Positions 48,583 to 60,270 of a stretch of 64,000 bases of DNA are shown here, piece by piece. Source of the stretch: Anadara kagoshimensis (Eukaryota; Mollusca; Bivalvia; Arcoida; Arcidae); contig CM037871.1 of NCBI GenBank assembly GCA_021292105.1, positions 60,782,866 to 60,846,865 on the forward strand, read 5' to 3'. A program made the position numbers and the translations under genes. The notes beneath the pieces were generated by a model, which was given only the letters and a program-made list of their open reading frames with translations, had not been told where the DNA came from and did no database searches. Numbering within the stretch: the stretch's first letter is position 1; every line of letters starts with the position of its first letter.

Positions 48583-51500
48583 GTGAACATAAAGAAAACT
48601 GCCTTCATCATGGGAACAGTCCTTAGATACAACAACATGTAGTTTGTGCAGAGTTCTTACAGTTTTCATGAAAGTCTATAACAAACTGTCAGATTCAAGT
48701 CATAATTTAGGAGAAATATCATAATTGTATGGAAACATAACACCTAAATGAATGGGTCTAAATTAGTTTTAAACATAAAACATAGATGTTAATAGAATTT
48801 CAAGTGGAAACATAAAGTTATAGAGATGGAAATGGGTGTATTAAACCATTCTATTGGATCAGCAAGTCCAGGACGAGGTAACCGTTCCATCGGACAAGCT
48901 AGTCCAGGAAGAGGACCAAAGTGTCGGATAAAATGTAACGGCTCAAGGATTCAGGTAGGAAACCGTGAGTTTATATCTGCGACGGAGGCTTTACAGGCCT
49001 ATCTGGATCAGTATGCTGGAATCCCAATCAATCGCCAAAAATATGACCGAAGTGTTGAGGACCTTCTGAATCCAAAATCTGTACTACATATGACTGCTGA
49101 CCGGTCCCTACAGACAGGAGTACGGGATACTGTTAAGGAAATGAAACTCAAAGAAACCAAAGATGCTATCACAGATTCTTACGACAGAATGAAAACTTCT
49201 GATACACTAAGAGAACAAGGTAACTATAGGCTTATTTGAAATATCTCTCTTAAAGGTAAAATCTCCCATATATAATGACCACCTGCTTAAATAAACACCT
49301 ATAATTCTTGACACTTGAACCACCTGTATTTTTGGAGCACCTACTCATTTAGTCTTATTTACATTTACATTCAGCCTTCATGTATAGGCTTTGTATAATT
49401 TAGATTTAGTATATATTCATTATACAATGTATTGTAGTTCATATATATATATCATATGTATAGTCAGATATTTAGATATTTAGACCTATACATGTTAAAA
49501 TTACCCCTATTTGCTCATTAAACCAATTCTTTAATTCTCAAGGATATCATGTTTCATTTTGGGTTTGAGAACCAGTAAAGTGGTAAATTGATTTTAGCTA
49601 ACTGAAAAAAAAAAAAAAAAACAAAGAAAAAAAAACCAAGTCAGACTAAAGAGCTTGTGTCGTTCCTATTGGCATCTGATGTTGAGATTTTTTTGATAGA
49701 CAAGATGCACAAATGAGCTTAATAGGTTGCTAATCCTATATCATCGATGACCACTGCGTTAGCTCAGTTTGTAGATGCTCGCTCCCTAAGTGGGAGGTCG
49801 TGGGTTCGAACCTCGACCAGGTCTGACCCAAGACTTGAAAGTGGGTAGTGACTGTTCTTTTGCCAAGTACTCTGCATTACGAAATGATTGTCACGTTTCT
49901 TTCGAATGGGAACTTAGAATAAACAAGGTCTCGTGTTACAGTAGGCTTGGCACCATAAAAAACCCTGCTGTATAATGCCATAAGCGCAACGCACAGGCAA
50001 AATTTCTGCACCTTCGCCTATAGGTGACATCATCTCGATATAAGTTAATTATTCTTGACTGGGGGATTAAACACCAATGACCATTACTAAACTCAACTTG
50101 TTTGTATAGATCTTGAAATTGAATTATTTAATTCATTTTATTCACATTAGTACCAGTACATATTTTTGTGTTTCAATTAAAAAGGTAGATAAATGATTTT
50201 GTTATAAATAATTCTTAAACCATGCAGGCCAGGATTCAAATGGAAATGGTATGTAAGATTATCTCCCATGTACCAGTATTTGTTGTCTTTGAATGTTGTA
50301 TATTGTATATAAAGTAAACAATATCCTGTCTTTGACGTTGGTATTTATGGTTGTTTAGCACAGGTGACAATAACCTCTGCTTGAGATTTTTATTTTAGCT
50401 GTTGAAGTGTGCAGTTTATTGGTGGTAGTAGTCATTCTTATTTTTTCTTTTGGTATCACTCTTAATTTTAGTTTGGATCAATTTGTCAGTATGCACAAAA
50501 TTGTTATTTGTTAGGTATTGTAATATTTAAAATCACATGAGGTTTTCAACAGATTTAAAATTATTAATTGCCAAATTTCCAAAATTTGTGAAAATATGGT
50601 CCTTTTTAAAGGTATTTTTCACAAATTTGCTAAAATAGTTTACTTTTTGAAAGAATTTCTCAGAAATTAGTAGCGAATGGTTATTTTGGCTACCAGGAAT
50701 TGAAACATAATCTTTATGACTGTTATACTCCTGGCGTTCTAAGAATTATCCCTAACCAAAAAAAAAAATTACATTATGATGTTACATATCAAAATCTCAT
50801 GAGTCTGTTCAATGGTTCATAAATTACTATTGTGTGGTTTGATAAAACTAAAACTTTTAGGATTAAAAGGTATAGATTTGTGTTCAGTGTTCACTCTAAG
50901 ATTTTCAGAAGGGGTAATTTCAAAAACAAATCCTCTTAAACACCATAACATCAATGTTTTTTGCATTCATGTTATAACCCACTAAGACCCTAACATTGGT
51001 GTCTTTGACAAAAATATACCACTGCGGTAGCTCAGTTGGTAGAGTGCTCACCGGGTCTTACCCAAGACTTGAAAATGGGTAGTGACTGTTCTTTCGCCAA
51101 GCACTCAGCATACGAAACGAAAGTCATGGTTCTTTTGGATGGGAACTTAAAATAAACAAGGTCCCGTGTCACGGTGGGCTTGGCATGCTAAAGAACCCTG
51201 CTGTATAATGCCATCAGCGCAACGCACAGGCAAAATTTCTGCACCTTCGCCTAAAGCTGGTGGTGTCTCGATATAAGTGAAATATGCTTGACTGGGACGT
51301 TAAACACCATTGCTCTCTTTGACAAAAATATGGACTCAATGGTCCTACATGACCCCCTTAAAGAATGAACACTGCAGGTTTCTGACCTGAGATGATGTAT
51401 AGATTTCCTAAAACATACCGGTAGACAACCTGTTTAATGTCAGTCTGTTACATGTGTGTTTATAAATAGATCAGTATCATCATAGAAGAAAATCCTGGAA

Positions 51501-54500
51501 AAAGAAATCAAAACTTGGTGGTAAGGTCAACTACATGATGAGGTTTATATGAAGAAATAATCTGTTCAATTATGGAAGGTTGTTAGTCCCACTTAGAAAA
51601 ATTTGTTTATTATGAAATGTAAAGGCTACAATAAATTATTGTAGCATTTACATTTCATAATAAACAAATTTAAATATAAGATCATTATTATTGAATAATT
51701 ACGCATTAAGATCTTACATTTGTGGTATTTCTAAATTATGCAAAAAGTTAAATGTGTTATCATAAAATATTGATTATTTGGCAAAACCCATTGTGTGTTT
51801 ATTTATAAATTTTATTTCACAATTAAGTTTTTTTAAGTGGCACTCACAGACTTCCATTATCAATACTAATTTTATTAATATCAGTTAATGTTATTGATAT
51901 TTTAACCCCAAACGAACAATAAATGATCCAAAATTGAAAGGTCCATATAAAAAATTAGAGGTGATGGGTTGAATTTTAACTACAATTTATATACACATGT
52001 ATATATAATTATGTAATATTTCAATGTAGTTTTTAGTATAATATTTATCCCACATATTTATACATACACCTGTCTGATACCTGTCTGCATGTTTATAGTT
52101 CTATAGGGCTGTAACACTGAAATCTCTCTAAACTAGCACAATCTGTCTAACAAACCATCTCAGTGTGTCTACCAAACCATCTCAATGTGTCTGCTAAACC
52201 ATCTCAATGTGTCTACCAAACTATCTCAATGTGTCTACCAAACCATCTCAATGTGTCTACCAAACCATCCTAATGTGTCTACCAAACCATCTCAATCTAT
52301 CTGCCAAACCATCTCAGTGTGTCTACCAAACCATCTCAATCTATCTACCAAATGATCTCAGTGTGTCTACCAAACCATCTCAATGTGTCTACCAAACCAT
52401 CTCAATCCGTCTACCAAACCCTCTCATTGTATCTACCAAACCATCTCAATCTGTCTTCCATGTGTCTACCAAACCGTCTTAATATGTCTACCAAACCATC
52501 TTGATGTGTCTACCAATCCATCTCGATCTGTCTACCAATCCATCTCAATCTGTCTGCCAAACCATCTCAATCTGTCTACCAAACCATCTTGATGTGTCTA
52601 CCAGACACATCTCGATGTGTCTACCAAACCATCTCGATCTATCTACCAAACCATCTCAATGTGTCTACCAAACCATCTCAATGTTTCTACCAGACACATC
52701 TCGATGTGTCTACCAAACCATCTCGATCTATCTACCAAACCATCTTGATGTGTCTACCAATCCATCTCGATCTGTCTACCAATCCATCTCAATCTGTCTG
52801 CCAAACCATCTCAATCTGTCTACCAAACCATCTCAATGTTTCTACCAGACACATCTCGATGTGTCTACCAAACCATCTCGATCTATCTACCAAACCATCT
52901 CAATGTGTCTACCAAACCATCTCAATGTGTCTCATATTTGCCTGTTTACTGTAAATTGCTTTAATTCCGAGTTCTGATATGCCATTTTTATGTGAATTTT
53001 TTAAATAAATCTTTTTGTGTATTATCCAGTCCATGAAGTAATGCCTGTCATTTATTATTTCATGAACTATTCCATCATCATTAAGCAATACAAACGACTT
53101 GCTGTATGCCAAAAAGAATTAAAACTAGGTGGACATGCACTTTTGTAAATCGTACAGATGATGATTATGTGGTTTAGAGAGTTTGATCTGTAATTGTATT
53201 AATCCAACATACATCTATATATATTTTACAAGTGAAAAATAATAATATTAATTTATGTATACCATTACATTTTTGCATGATATATATATAGTTCCCTGAT
53301 AAGTGTATTTGTATTTATTATTTAAAACATTATATGTTTCAGCATGCAGAACTTATGTCACACCCTGCATGTAGATTACAATCCAATGTTTAATGTTTTA
53401 TCCTCTGCCTTTTCCAAGAAAGAGGGTTATATTAAATTCAAGTTTCTGTCCTTCTGTCCTTCAAGAAATTCTTTTCTGGAGTAATTATCTAAATTTTCTT
53501 AAAAAACCCATGACTGGAGTCAAAATCTGATGGGATATTTGGCTTACCATATAGTATATATTCTATAATCTTAAACTTAATTCATTCATTTACGTAGTGA
53601 AGTTTGGTTTGAAAACATCTTACATAGAAAGAGTTCCATTTGCATCTTCCACTTAAATTTTAATTTCAACTAAAAAAGCATAAAAATGACGGAATCAAGC
53701 ACTTTCTGTGAAAAATAATTTTTCAAAAATGTTACGTAGAATTTTATAGGTGGGGGATACAAAAGGAACTCTAACCAATTACACATTTATGTGATACATT
53801 TTTAAAAAAAAAAGAAAAGTGAATTGTTATGTCAATACACTTATTATCCAAAACTATGTGGCACTATTTCATGACACTTCAAAATCAACATGTATAGAAG
53901 ATATGTATATCATTTACCAAGGTTACCCTGTGAATTATTTCTTTTTGAAGTGCAAATCACAAAATGGTACCTTCTGGCAGGTGATCCCAATTCACTGAAT
54001 TTGCTCGTATTAATTATATGTTTAGAATACTGATAGGTACATTGTAGCATATTAATTAACAATTGACTTTTATATACCTGTACAATGTCATCCTTTCTAT
54101 AAATTTAGCTCTTGTGTTCAGTAAGATGTGGTTTTACATCCCAGTCAAGAATAATTCACTCATATTGAACATCACCAGCTATACATGGAAGTGGCAGACA
54201 TTTTGACCTTTGCAATGTGCTCAGGACAATGTGCAAGGATGAATCTGCTCATGATTGAAATGTCTTGCTTATTTTGTATTTCAGTGGAAGATGCCTTGAA
54301 CAGATCTGGTGAATTATTACAAAGAATTGTTAAAGATGATGATTCAGTGTCTCCGAGTGATGTTGGTACTTTGAATACAGATATCTTACTGTCTTTGAAC
54401 CCTGTAGCTGGGTATAACGAACCCAGTCAGGAAAGGAAACATATTTATTCATATAGAACCTCAAGGACAAGGTCTAAGACTATAGGAAGTGTACCATTGA

Positions 54501-57500
54501 ATAGAGATAAACTTGATTTTACACAAGATTCATTAGCAGACAATAAACCACCTATTTCCAGTTTTAGATCTCGATTCCGGCCTCCCGGCTCCCTGATACG
54601 AGAGAGAAGTCGTTCAGAACCACCCTCTGCACTGCGTCATGGTGAACCACTTGGTAACAGCACACATAGGAGTTTACTTCAAGATTTAGATATTGACATT
54701 TCCAAACCGAAAGCTCCTAGTTGGGTTGAAGCTTTGGATGTAGCAAATCCTGTTGACTCATTTTGGACAAAACGTGACCTCCTGGAGGGACGTCCTCCAC
54801 CCAGCTGGATTCAAGATATGGATAAATCTGATGTCTCGAGCATGATTTCAAGTATTGGTCCTAAATCTGACTTGAATGTTAATGATTTAATATCTTATGG
54901 AAATCCTTCATTACAGAATAACTCGATCATAAATACAAGTGCTCAGGGTTTATCATATAGAGATTTAGTCACAGGGACACCTTTGAAAAGTAAAGCGGCA
55001 GCTGATCTCTCGGTAGAGAAAAACAGAACTTAGACAAATATGATTTAACTAGTAAACTACCAAAAGAAGTTAAACAAAGTGGAAATCTTGACTTAAGTAG
55101 TAGTGATGCTTTGGATCGATATTTAGACGAGTTAGGATGTAAGAAGCTAGACACAGCTGAGGTACCCAGATGTTCTAGTTTAGATACAGAGGCCTTAATA
55201 GCTGGAATGTGTGCTCCAGCAGGAAGTGACATTACAGGTGCCAGTCCCATACTGAAAGGTAATTATTTAGATATAGAGGCTTTAATAGCGCAAATATGTG
55301 CTCCAGCAGGAAATGACATTACAGGGGCCAGCCCCATACTGAAAGGTAATTATTTAGATACAGAGGCTTTAATAGCGGGAAAGTGTGCTCCAACAGGAAG
55401 TGACATTATTAGGGCCAGCCCCATACTGAAAGGTTATTATTTAGATACAGAGGCTTTAATAGCGGGGAGATGTGCTCCAGCAGGAAGTGACATTACAGGG
55501 GCCAGTCCCATTCTGAAAGGTAATTATTTAGATACAGGGGCCTTAATAGCAGGGATGTGTGCTCCAGCAGAAAGCAACATTACCGGGGCCAGTCCCATAC
55601 TGAAAGGTAATTATTATGATACAGAGGCTTTAATAGCAGGAATGTGTGCTCCAGCAGGAAGTGACACGACAGGTGCCAGTCCTATACTGAAAGGTAGTAT
55701 GTTACATGTGAACAGGGTTAACCACAAACTATTCTATAGAAGTAGGTGATGTACATTAAAGCTGGTGTTATATTATGCTAATATCTCTACATTTTGGCGA
55801 TACTAAAGAGGGAATGTAGACTTTTGTATCTGAAAACATGTGGCGGATGGGGATAGCTGAATATGACATTATAAAGAGGGAAAATACATAGAAAGAAAAC
55901 GGGACAGACAAAATTCTTGGCGATAAGCGAGGGTGGCGATATAATGAGGGGCAATAAAACGAGGGAGCACTGTATTTTAACAATTTTATATTTTTATTTA
56001 TCTCCATCGGGGAAATACAAGCTTTTTGGGGTTATCAAGTTTATACCAGGGCCACCAAGTTTCAAAATTTTATAGCACTAGGGCCATCTGATTCCAGGAG
56101 GTTTCATACACTGAAGGGGTTATAGTTTGTCCACATAACTACTGTTAAAACTCCTTCAACCTTTCTTATTTCATAGGACATTTGCACATATACTGAAGAT
56201 GTTCATATTACTAGTATCAAGATTTTGATGTTTAACAATTTTTAACTCAAGACTGTCTCCCCTTGGTTGCCTATAGGGATGCTGCTATCACTAATATCAT
56301 GAACATAAAATGCTGCAGTTATAGGGTGATTTGCCATATATAAAAAGTATTCGTTATAAGGATTTTCCTTCCTCACCTGTTTCTATGTTGTGAACTATGA
56401 ATGTATCTTATTCTTATGTATTTTCAGAAAATACTCCAGTTAAATCCAGTCCAGTCAGATCTAGACGACCAGACACACCGGATACAGACCTCATATTAGA
56501 TGGTGATAGACCCTGGGAAAAACCAGCAGTAACTTTGTATGTATACGGTTATTGTTATCCCCTGTCAAACTCGCTAAGTTTAACTCCCCAAAAAAGGGTT
56601 CTGTAAGAAGGATTGGGGTTATATTGTCTATAGGAATAAACACATGTAAAATGATATTCTGATAACTGGCAATGCATACCCTAGGTTAAATTATATCTAC
56701 TTTCATTTATTTATAAAAGATGAAATAATTATATATTTGTTCAGTTTAGATGTATATATTACCTGTATATCTATCAATTGTTTTTATACTTGGGAATTAC
56801 AAATGAACACTAGATACATGACCAGACCTTATTTGTCATGTAGTATAACAGCACACTTGCCATTTTTTAGCAACGGAAAAAAATAAACTACAACTGGTGT
56901 TGAATATACCAGTCAGTTACATGATACCTATTAACCTTTATTTAGAATTATTGTTTCCTCTATTCTCCATTTCCTTATGTTTTTTTTTTTTTTTTTTTTT
57001 TTTTTTCGTTTTGAAAAATACTAAGTTATGTGTGGAGTGGTATGTACTGATCTACCTTTGTTTGTTTTAACCTAGTTAGATAGAGGCACTATTACTATGA
57101 AAGATTATGTTTGATTGATCATTTGAATGGGATTTGACAGTATGTCTCTGTCCATACTATTTTACTCATATCAAGATGTCACCAGTTATAAGTAAAATGC
57201 CAGAAATTGTTTACCTTTGCCATTCACTCAGGGTAATGTGCAGTGATTCTTTAGCAAGCCACACCTACCATGACATGGGACATTGGTTTTCTCTTCTGAA
57301 GGACCCGTATCTTTCATATTTAAATGCCAAGTGCTTGGCAAAAAAATAGTTACTACCCATTTTCAAGTCTTGGCTACTCTACCAATTCAGCTACTGTAGT
57401 GGTACCAAATCATGTGATTCCATACTTATGAAACAGCAGTTTCTCGCCAATGAAAAGTGAAACCGTATTGTAGGATATACCAGTATTGAAACTCATCAAA

Positions 57501-58335
57501 GAAATTTCATGAATACATGTTATTTTGTATTTCAGTAAATCTCCGGTCTTTATGGAAGATCCGCCATCCAAAATTCACAGTCCCAATTTACCAGTCACAG
57601 AAGAGGTAAAATATAAAACAAACTTTCTATGAATTTAATTATTTAGAAATTCTTTGACACGGTTTACAATTTTCGCTTAGTGGATATCTCCAAATAACTT
57701 TGTATCATGCTTTGTGATTGGTTAATCACATCTGTACATTGTATCATGCTTTGTGATTGGTTAATCACATCAGTACATTTTGGTTTCATCTATTTTACAA
57801 TTAAGTCCGAATAGCTTAAGTTGAATGATGTTGGTTAAATACATGTATAAATTTCTGACTTTAGTTTTGTAGTCTATATGTATTCTAACCTCTTCATATT
57901 AAGTTTTCCTAGCAAGTTACTCATAGAATATTATGACTGAAATTTTTAAAACAGTTTTAAGAGACAATTATTTCAACAGAAACTTAACTGCATAAATTGA
58001 TGAGTAGATTCTGTCATATGTACATATACAGGTGTCTAGCATAAGCTTGACAGATCAGTGTTAAGGATTTAGGTTAAATTTATTATGTTGGAACTTCAAC
58101 TAGATTTGAATTTGAATAACATTGACAAGTATTTAGAGTAAAAGTATTATTACACATGTACCTGTATAAAATCTGTATTGATATTTTGACAGTCTCCTAC
58201 ATTAACTGGTAGACAACAACCTGGAAGTCTTGAAGCCTTAAAGAACATGATATTTAAGTTACAATGTGAGGCATCAGGTGGATCAAGTCAGGGACAGAAA
58301 GAAAAGATTGAACAGATATTGTCAAAGGTATCCCT

Positions 58336-58371
<36 letters not shown>

Positions 58372-58390
58372 ATTGTCAAAGGTATTCCTT

Positions 58391-58427
<37 letters not shown>

Positions 58428-58510
58428 TTTAACAGATATTGTCAAAGGTACCCCTTAAAACACACACACACACACACACGATTTAAGAGATATTGTCAAA
58501 GGTACCCCTT

Positions 58511-58552
<42 letters not shown>

Positions 58553-58636
58553 ATTTAAGAGATATTGTCAAAGGTACCCCTTAAAACACACACACACACA
58601 CACACGATTTAACAGATTTTGTCAAAAGTATCCCTT

Positions 58637-58681
<45 letters not shown>

Positions 58682-60270
58682 AATTTAACAGATATTGTCA
58701 AAGGTACCCCTTAAAACACACACACACACACAAGTTTTAACAGATTTTGTCAAAAGTATCCCTTAAAACACACACACACAATTTAAAAGATATTGTCAAA
58801 GGTACCCTTTAACACACACACACACACACACACACAATTTAACAGATATTGTCAAAGGTACCCCTTAAAAAAACACACACACGAACACACTTGTGCACAC
58901 ACACATAATTGAACAGATATCGTCAAAGGTATCCCTTAACACACACACAAACACACACTCGATTTAACAGATATTGTCACAGGTACCCCTTAACACACAC
59001 ACAGGAACACACTTGTGCACACATACATGATTGAACAGATATTGTCAAAGGTTCTAATACTGTTTATGTGCACATGACCTTGGTGTTATTCTATTCTGTT
59101 TCTAGATTATTTCTGTGTTTGAGGCTACACCTGACTTATATTTGGCATGTATGAAAGTATGCAAGTGCAGAATAGCTTATTCATACTTTTGACATTAGAT
59201 AGGCATCAAATTATGTAGTAATTTAGCATTGTAGTCTATGAACTTCAACAGCTCCTGTTTTGTATTTTAGGGTGGTGATTTAAGAGCAGCTCATTTAGAA
59301 GAAGAGATACCAGCATTAAAGGGTTATAATTACATGGATGAACCAGGTGGTCAGTCATTGGAGAAGTATGTTACTAGTTAATCTGCTATAACAAAATTAT
59401 GTTTAGATTTTGGCTGGTCCCATAAAAACAAGTTAATCTACTATAACAAAATTATGTTTTAATTTTGGCAGGTCCCATATAAAATTTTGAAAGTCCAATA
59501 TCAGCACTGAAAGGTCCATATGTAATCATATTATATAGAAAAAAACAGTACTATCCTGGTAAAAACAGCAGGTCAATCAGACTTTTACTGTTTAAATTTC
59601 AGGGGTCCCAATTTAAAATCAAAGGCTTCTGGCCCCGGTTTCACAATCATTCCTTATCTCAGATTTTTCTTAACTCAAATCTTGCAAAATTTCAATTTAT
59701 TATTTTGTTAATTTTCAAAATATTCAGAAATTTAGGGTGCTAATTTTAGGATAATTTAAAGATTAAAAAATCTGCATTTGGTTTGAACAAAAATATTTAT
59801 CAGAAAGTTTCAAAAAGAGATTACCAAAATTTGCTAAATTTAAGTTAAGAAAAATCTTAGCTAAGGAATGATTGTGAAACCGGGGCCTGGACATTGGACA
59901 ATGGGGATTTTGAACCCCTGTATGCTAAATAATTCTTTTACTATAAATCACCTAAATTTGTTTTATTAAGTGGATTTGTACCAAAAGCATCAAATGTTTT
60001 GCATCAGCCAATCATTTATGAAATGACCAGCCAATTACCACTTTATGAATTTTATTTCTGTGCAGTTAATTTATCATTTTAACAATTCACAAATTAGACC
60101 CAATCATACAGAATTCAAATGTAAATTTTAAATTGTAATTTCTAACAGTAACTCTCATTGTTCTCTTTGTATTTTACAGGGCCTTAATCCATTTATCAAA
60201 ACTAAAAAGCCTGGTACAAACTAACCAGCAAACAGATGGGACCAAGAAACAGCCTGGAAGTATAACATAG
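48583..60270 (+). CDS. LAS2 (C18orf54)-like protein, 7 coding exons, with one apparent frameshift
   Basis: A 5' UTR plus coding exon starts after the acceptor at 48582, with ATG at 48826. Coding exons: 48826-49219, 54285-55693, 56428-56536, 57536-57605, 58193-58327, 59271-59365, 60180-60270, all with GT/AG borders and matching phases. The product is about 767 aa, mostly low complexity and Ser/Pro-rich. Segments that look conserved are the N-terminal SATEALQAYLDQ, the PSWVEALD and PPPSWIQDMD pair, DRPWEKPAVTFKSPVF across exons 3-4, LEALKNMIFKLQ, and the C-terminal LEKALIHLSKLKSLV. This set fits the lung adenoma susceptibility protein 2 family (C18orf54), a poorly characterised animal protein; the match is from memory, not a search. 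Exon 2 needs one extra base near 55019-55023 to stay in frame. Confidence 0.62.
49749..50098 (+). mobile_element. tRNA-derived SINE (family 1), intron 1 of the LAS2-like gene
   Basis: Head with CTCAGTTTGTAG and GGGTTCGAACC, the family body, and tail AAACTCAACTT. No clear target duplication was seen. Confidence 0.85.
50885..51374. mobile_element. MITE, family M3, split by a SINE
   Basis: Left end CAGTGTTCACTCTAAG and right end AAGAATGAACACTG. Removing the SINE and one target duplication leaves 176 bp, matching the 180-bp intact copy. Confidence 0.85.
51018..51315 (+). mobile_element. tRNA-derived SINE (family 1) lacking its B box, inserted in an inverted-repeat element
   Basis: The A-box part (GTAGCTCAGTTGGTAGAGTG) joins directly to the body, removing about 37 bp with the B box. 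A perfect 16-bp target duplication (TCTTTGACAAAAATAT at 51002-51017 and 51316-51331) flanks it. The host is a third copy of the element seen at 30798. Confidence 0.92.
51599..51671. repeat. Near-perfect 73-bp palindrome (36-bp arms)
   Basis: 51599-51634 and 51636-51671 are reverse complements with a single mismatch and a one-base centre. Located in LAS2-like intron 1. Confidence 0.95.
52140..52935 (+). repeat. 22-bp minisatellite, about 36 copies (LAS2-like intron 1)
   Basis: Unit AACCATCTCAATGTGTCTACCA (22 bp as phased). A CATCTTGATGTGTCTACCAA block at about 52498 recurs at 52741 (243 bp), so part of the array duplicated as a larger block. Because 22 is not a multiple of three, all + frames are open and read as a 22-residue cycle; these frames are artefacts. 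Confidence 0.95.
54110..54240 (-). mobile_element. Decayed SINE (family 1) fragment just upstream of LAS2-like exon 2
   Basis: The - strand reading of TCCCAGTCAAGAATAATTCA and following bases matches the 3' body of the SINE family. It ends about 45 bp before the exon 2 acceptor. Confidence 0.55.
54285..55693 (+). other. Large exon 2 of the LAS2-like gene with a homopolymer frameshift
   Basis: The frame entering from exon 1 stays open to a TAG at about 55031. The downstream frame, which contains the 29-residue repeats and splices correctly into exon 3, is open from about 54997. The two frames overlap only around the run of five A at 55019-55023. A sixth A would give continuous reading (V-E-K-K-Q-N-L-D-K). 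The exon is 1409 bp and needs 1410 to keep phase. A 21-bp GT...AG segment here is too short to be an intron. Either an assembly error, a disabling allele or programmed slippage is possible; an error or allele is most likely. Confidence 0.7.
55180..55697 (+). repeat. Coding minisatellite, six copies of an 87-bp (29-residue) unit
   Basis: Each unit encodes a version of LDTEALIAGMCAPAGSDITG followed by ASPILKGNY. Copies start at 55180, 55267, 55354, 55441, 55528 and 55615. The unit is a multiple of three, so frame is kept, and conserved residues (E-A-L-I-A, C-A-P, A-S-P-I-L-K-G) suggest protein-level constraint. Each unit has one Cys. The last copy runs directly into the exon 2 splice donor at 55694. 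Confidence 0.9.
55750..55978. mobile_element. Diverged inverted-repeat element, family M2-like, right after LAS2-like exon 2
   Basis: Contains GGCGATAAGCGAGGGTGGCG and AATAAAACGAGGGAGCACTG, the reverse of the M2 type of CGCTTATTGCCACC sequence. It begins about 55 bp after the exon 2 donor. Confidence 0.45.
57130..57400 (-). mobile_element. Decayed SINE (family 1), - strand, B box missing
   Basis: On the - strand, GTAGCTGAATTGGTAGAGTA passes directly to CCAAGACTTGAAAATGGG, so the B-box segment is deleted as in the copy at 51018. The rest of the body follows in diverged form. Confidence 0.65.
57694..57778 (+). repeat. Tandem 39-bp duplication (LAS2-like intron 4)
   Basis: TTGTATCATGCTTTGTGATT GGTTAATCACATC occurs twice in succession; each copy contains a CCAAT-type ATTGGTTAAT. 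Confidence 0.85.
58300..59055 (+). repeat. Tandem array of exon end plus splice donor plus (CA)n in LAS2-like intron 5
   Basis: The exon ends with GAACAGATATTGTCAAAG followed by the donor GTATCC at 58328. The intron then repeats a unit made of this exon tail, the donor-like GGTACCCCTTAA and a (CA)n tract about 12 more times. Copies of the tail sit near 58365, 58430, 58481, 58552, 58606, 58682, 58734, 58780, 58837, 58908, 58962 and 59030. The last copy, GATTGAACAGATATTGTC, matches the exon best and joins unique intron sequence. Most copies keep AAAG/GTA. Confidence 0.92.

Noticed and set aside
52207..52977. Several 60-158 aa open frames with a CVYQTIS / CLPNHLN / VSTKPSQ cycle
   Set aside because: A 22-bp repeat read in three frames gives a 22-residue cycle in each; it lies in an intron and shows no coding bias.
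55011..55032. Mini-intron GTAGAG...ACTTAG to explain the frame change
   Set aside because: At 21 bp it is far below the minimum for splicing; a one-base homopolymer change is simpler.
58247..58688. Thr/His repeat protein frame of 140 aa
   Set aside because: It comes from the CA/exon-tail array; only the first part up to 58327 is real exon.
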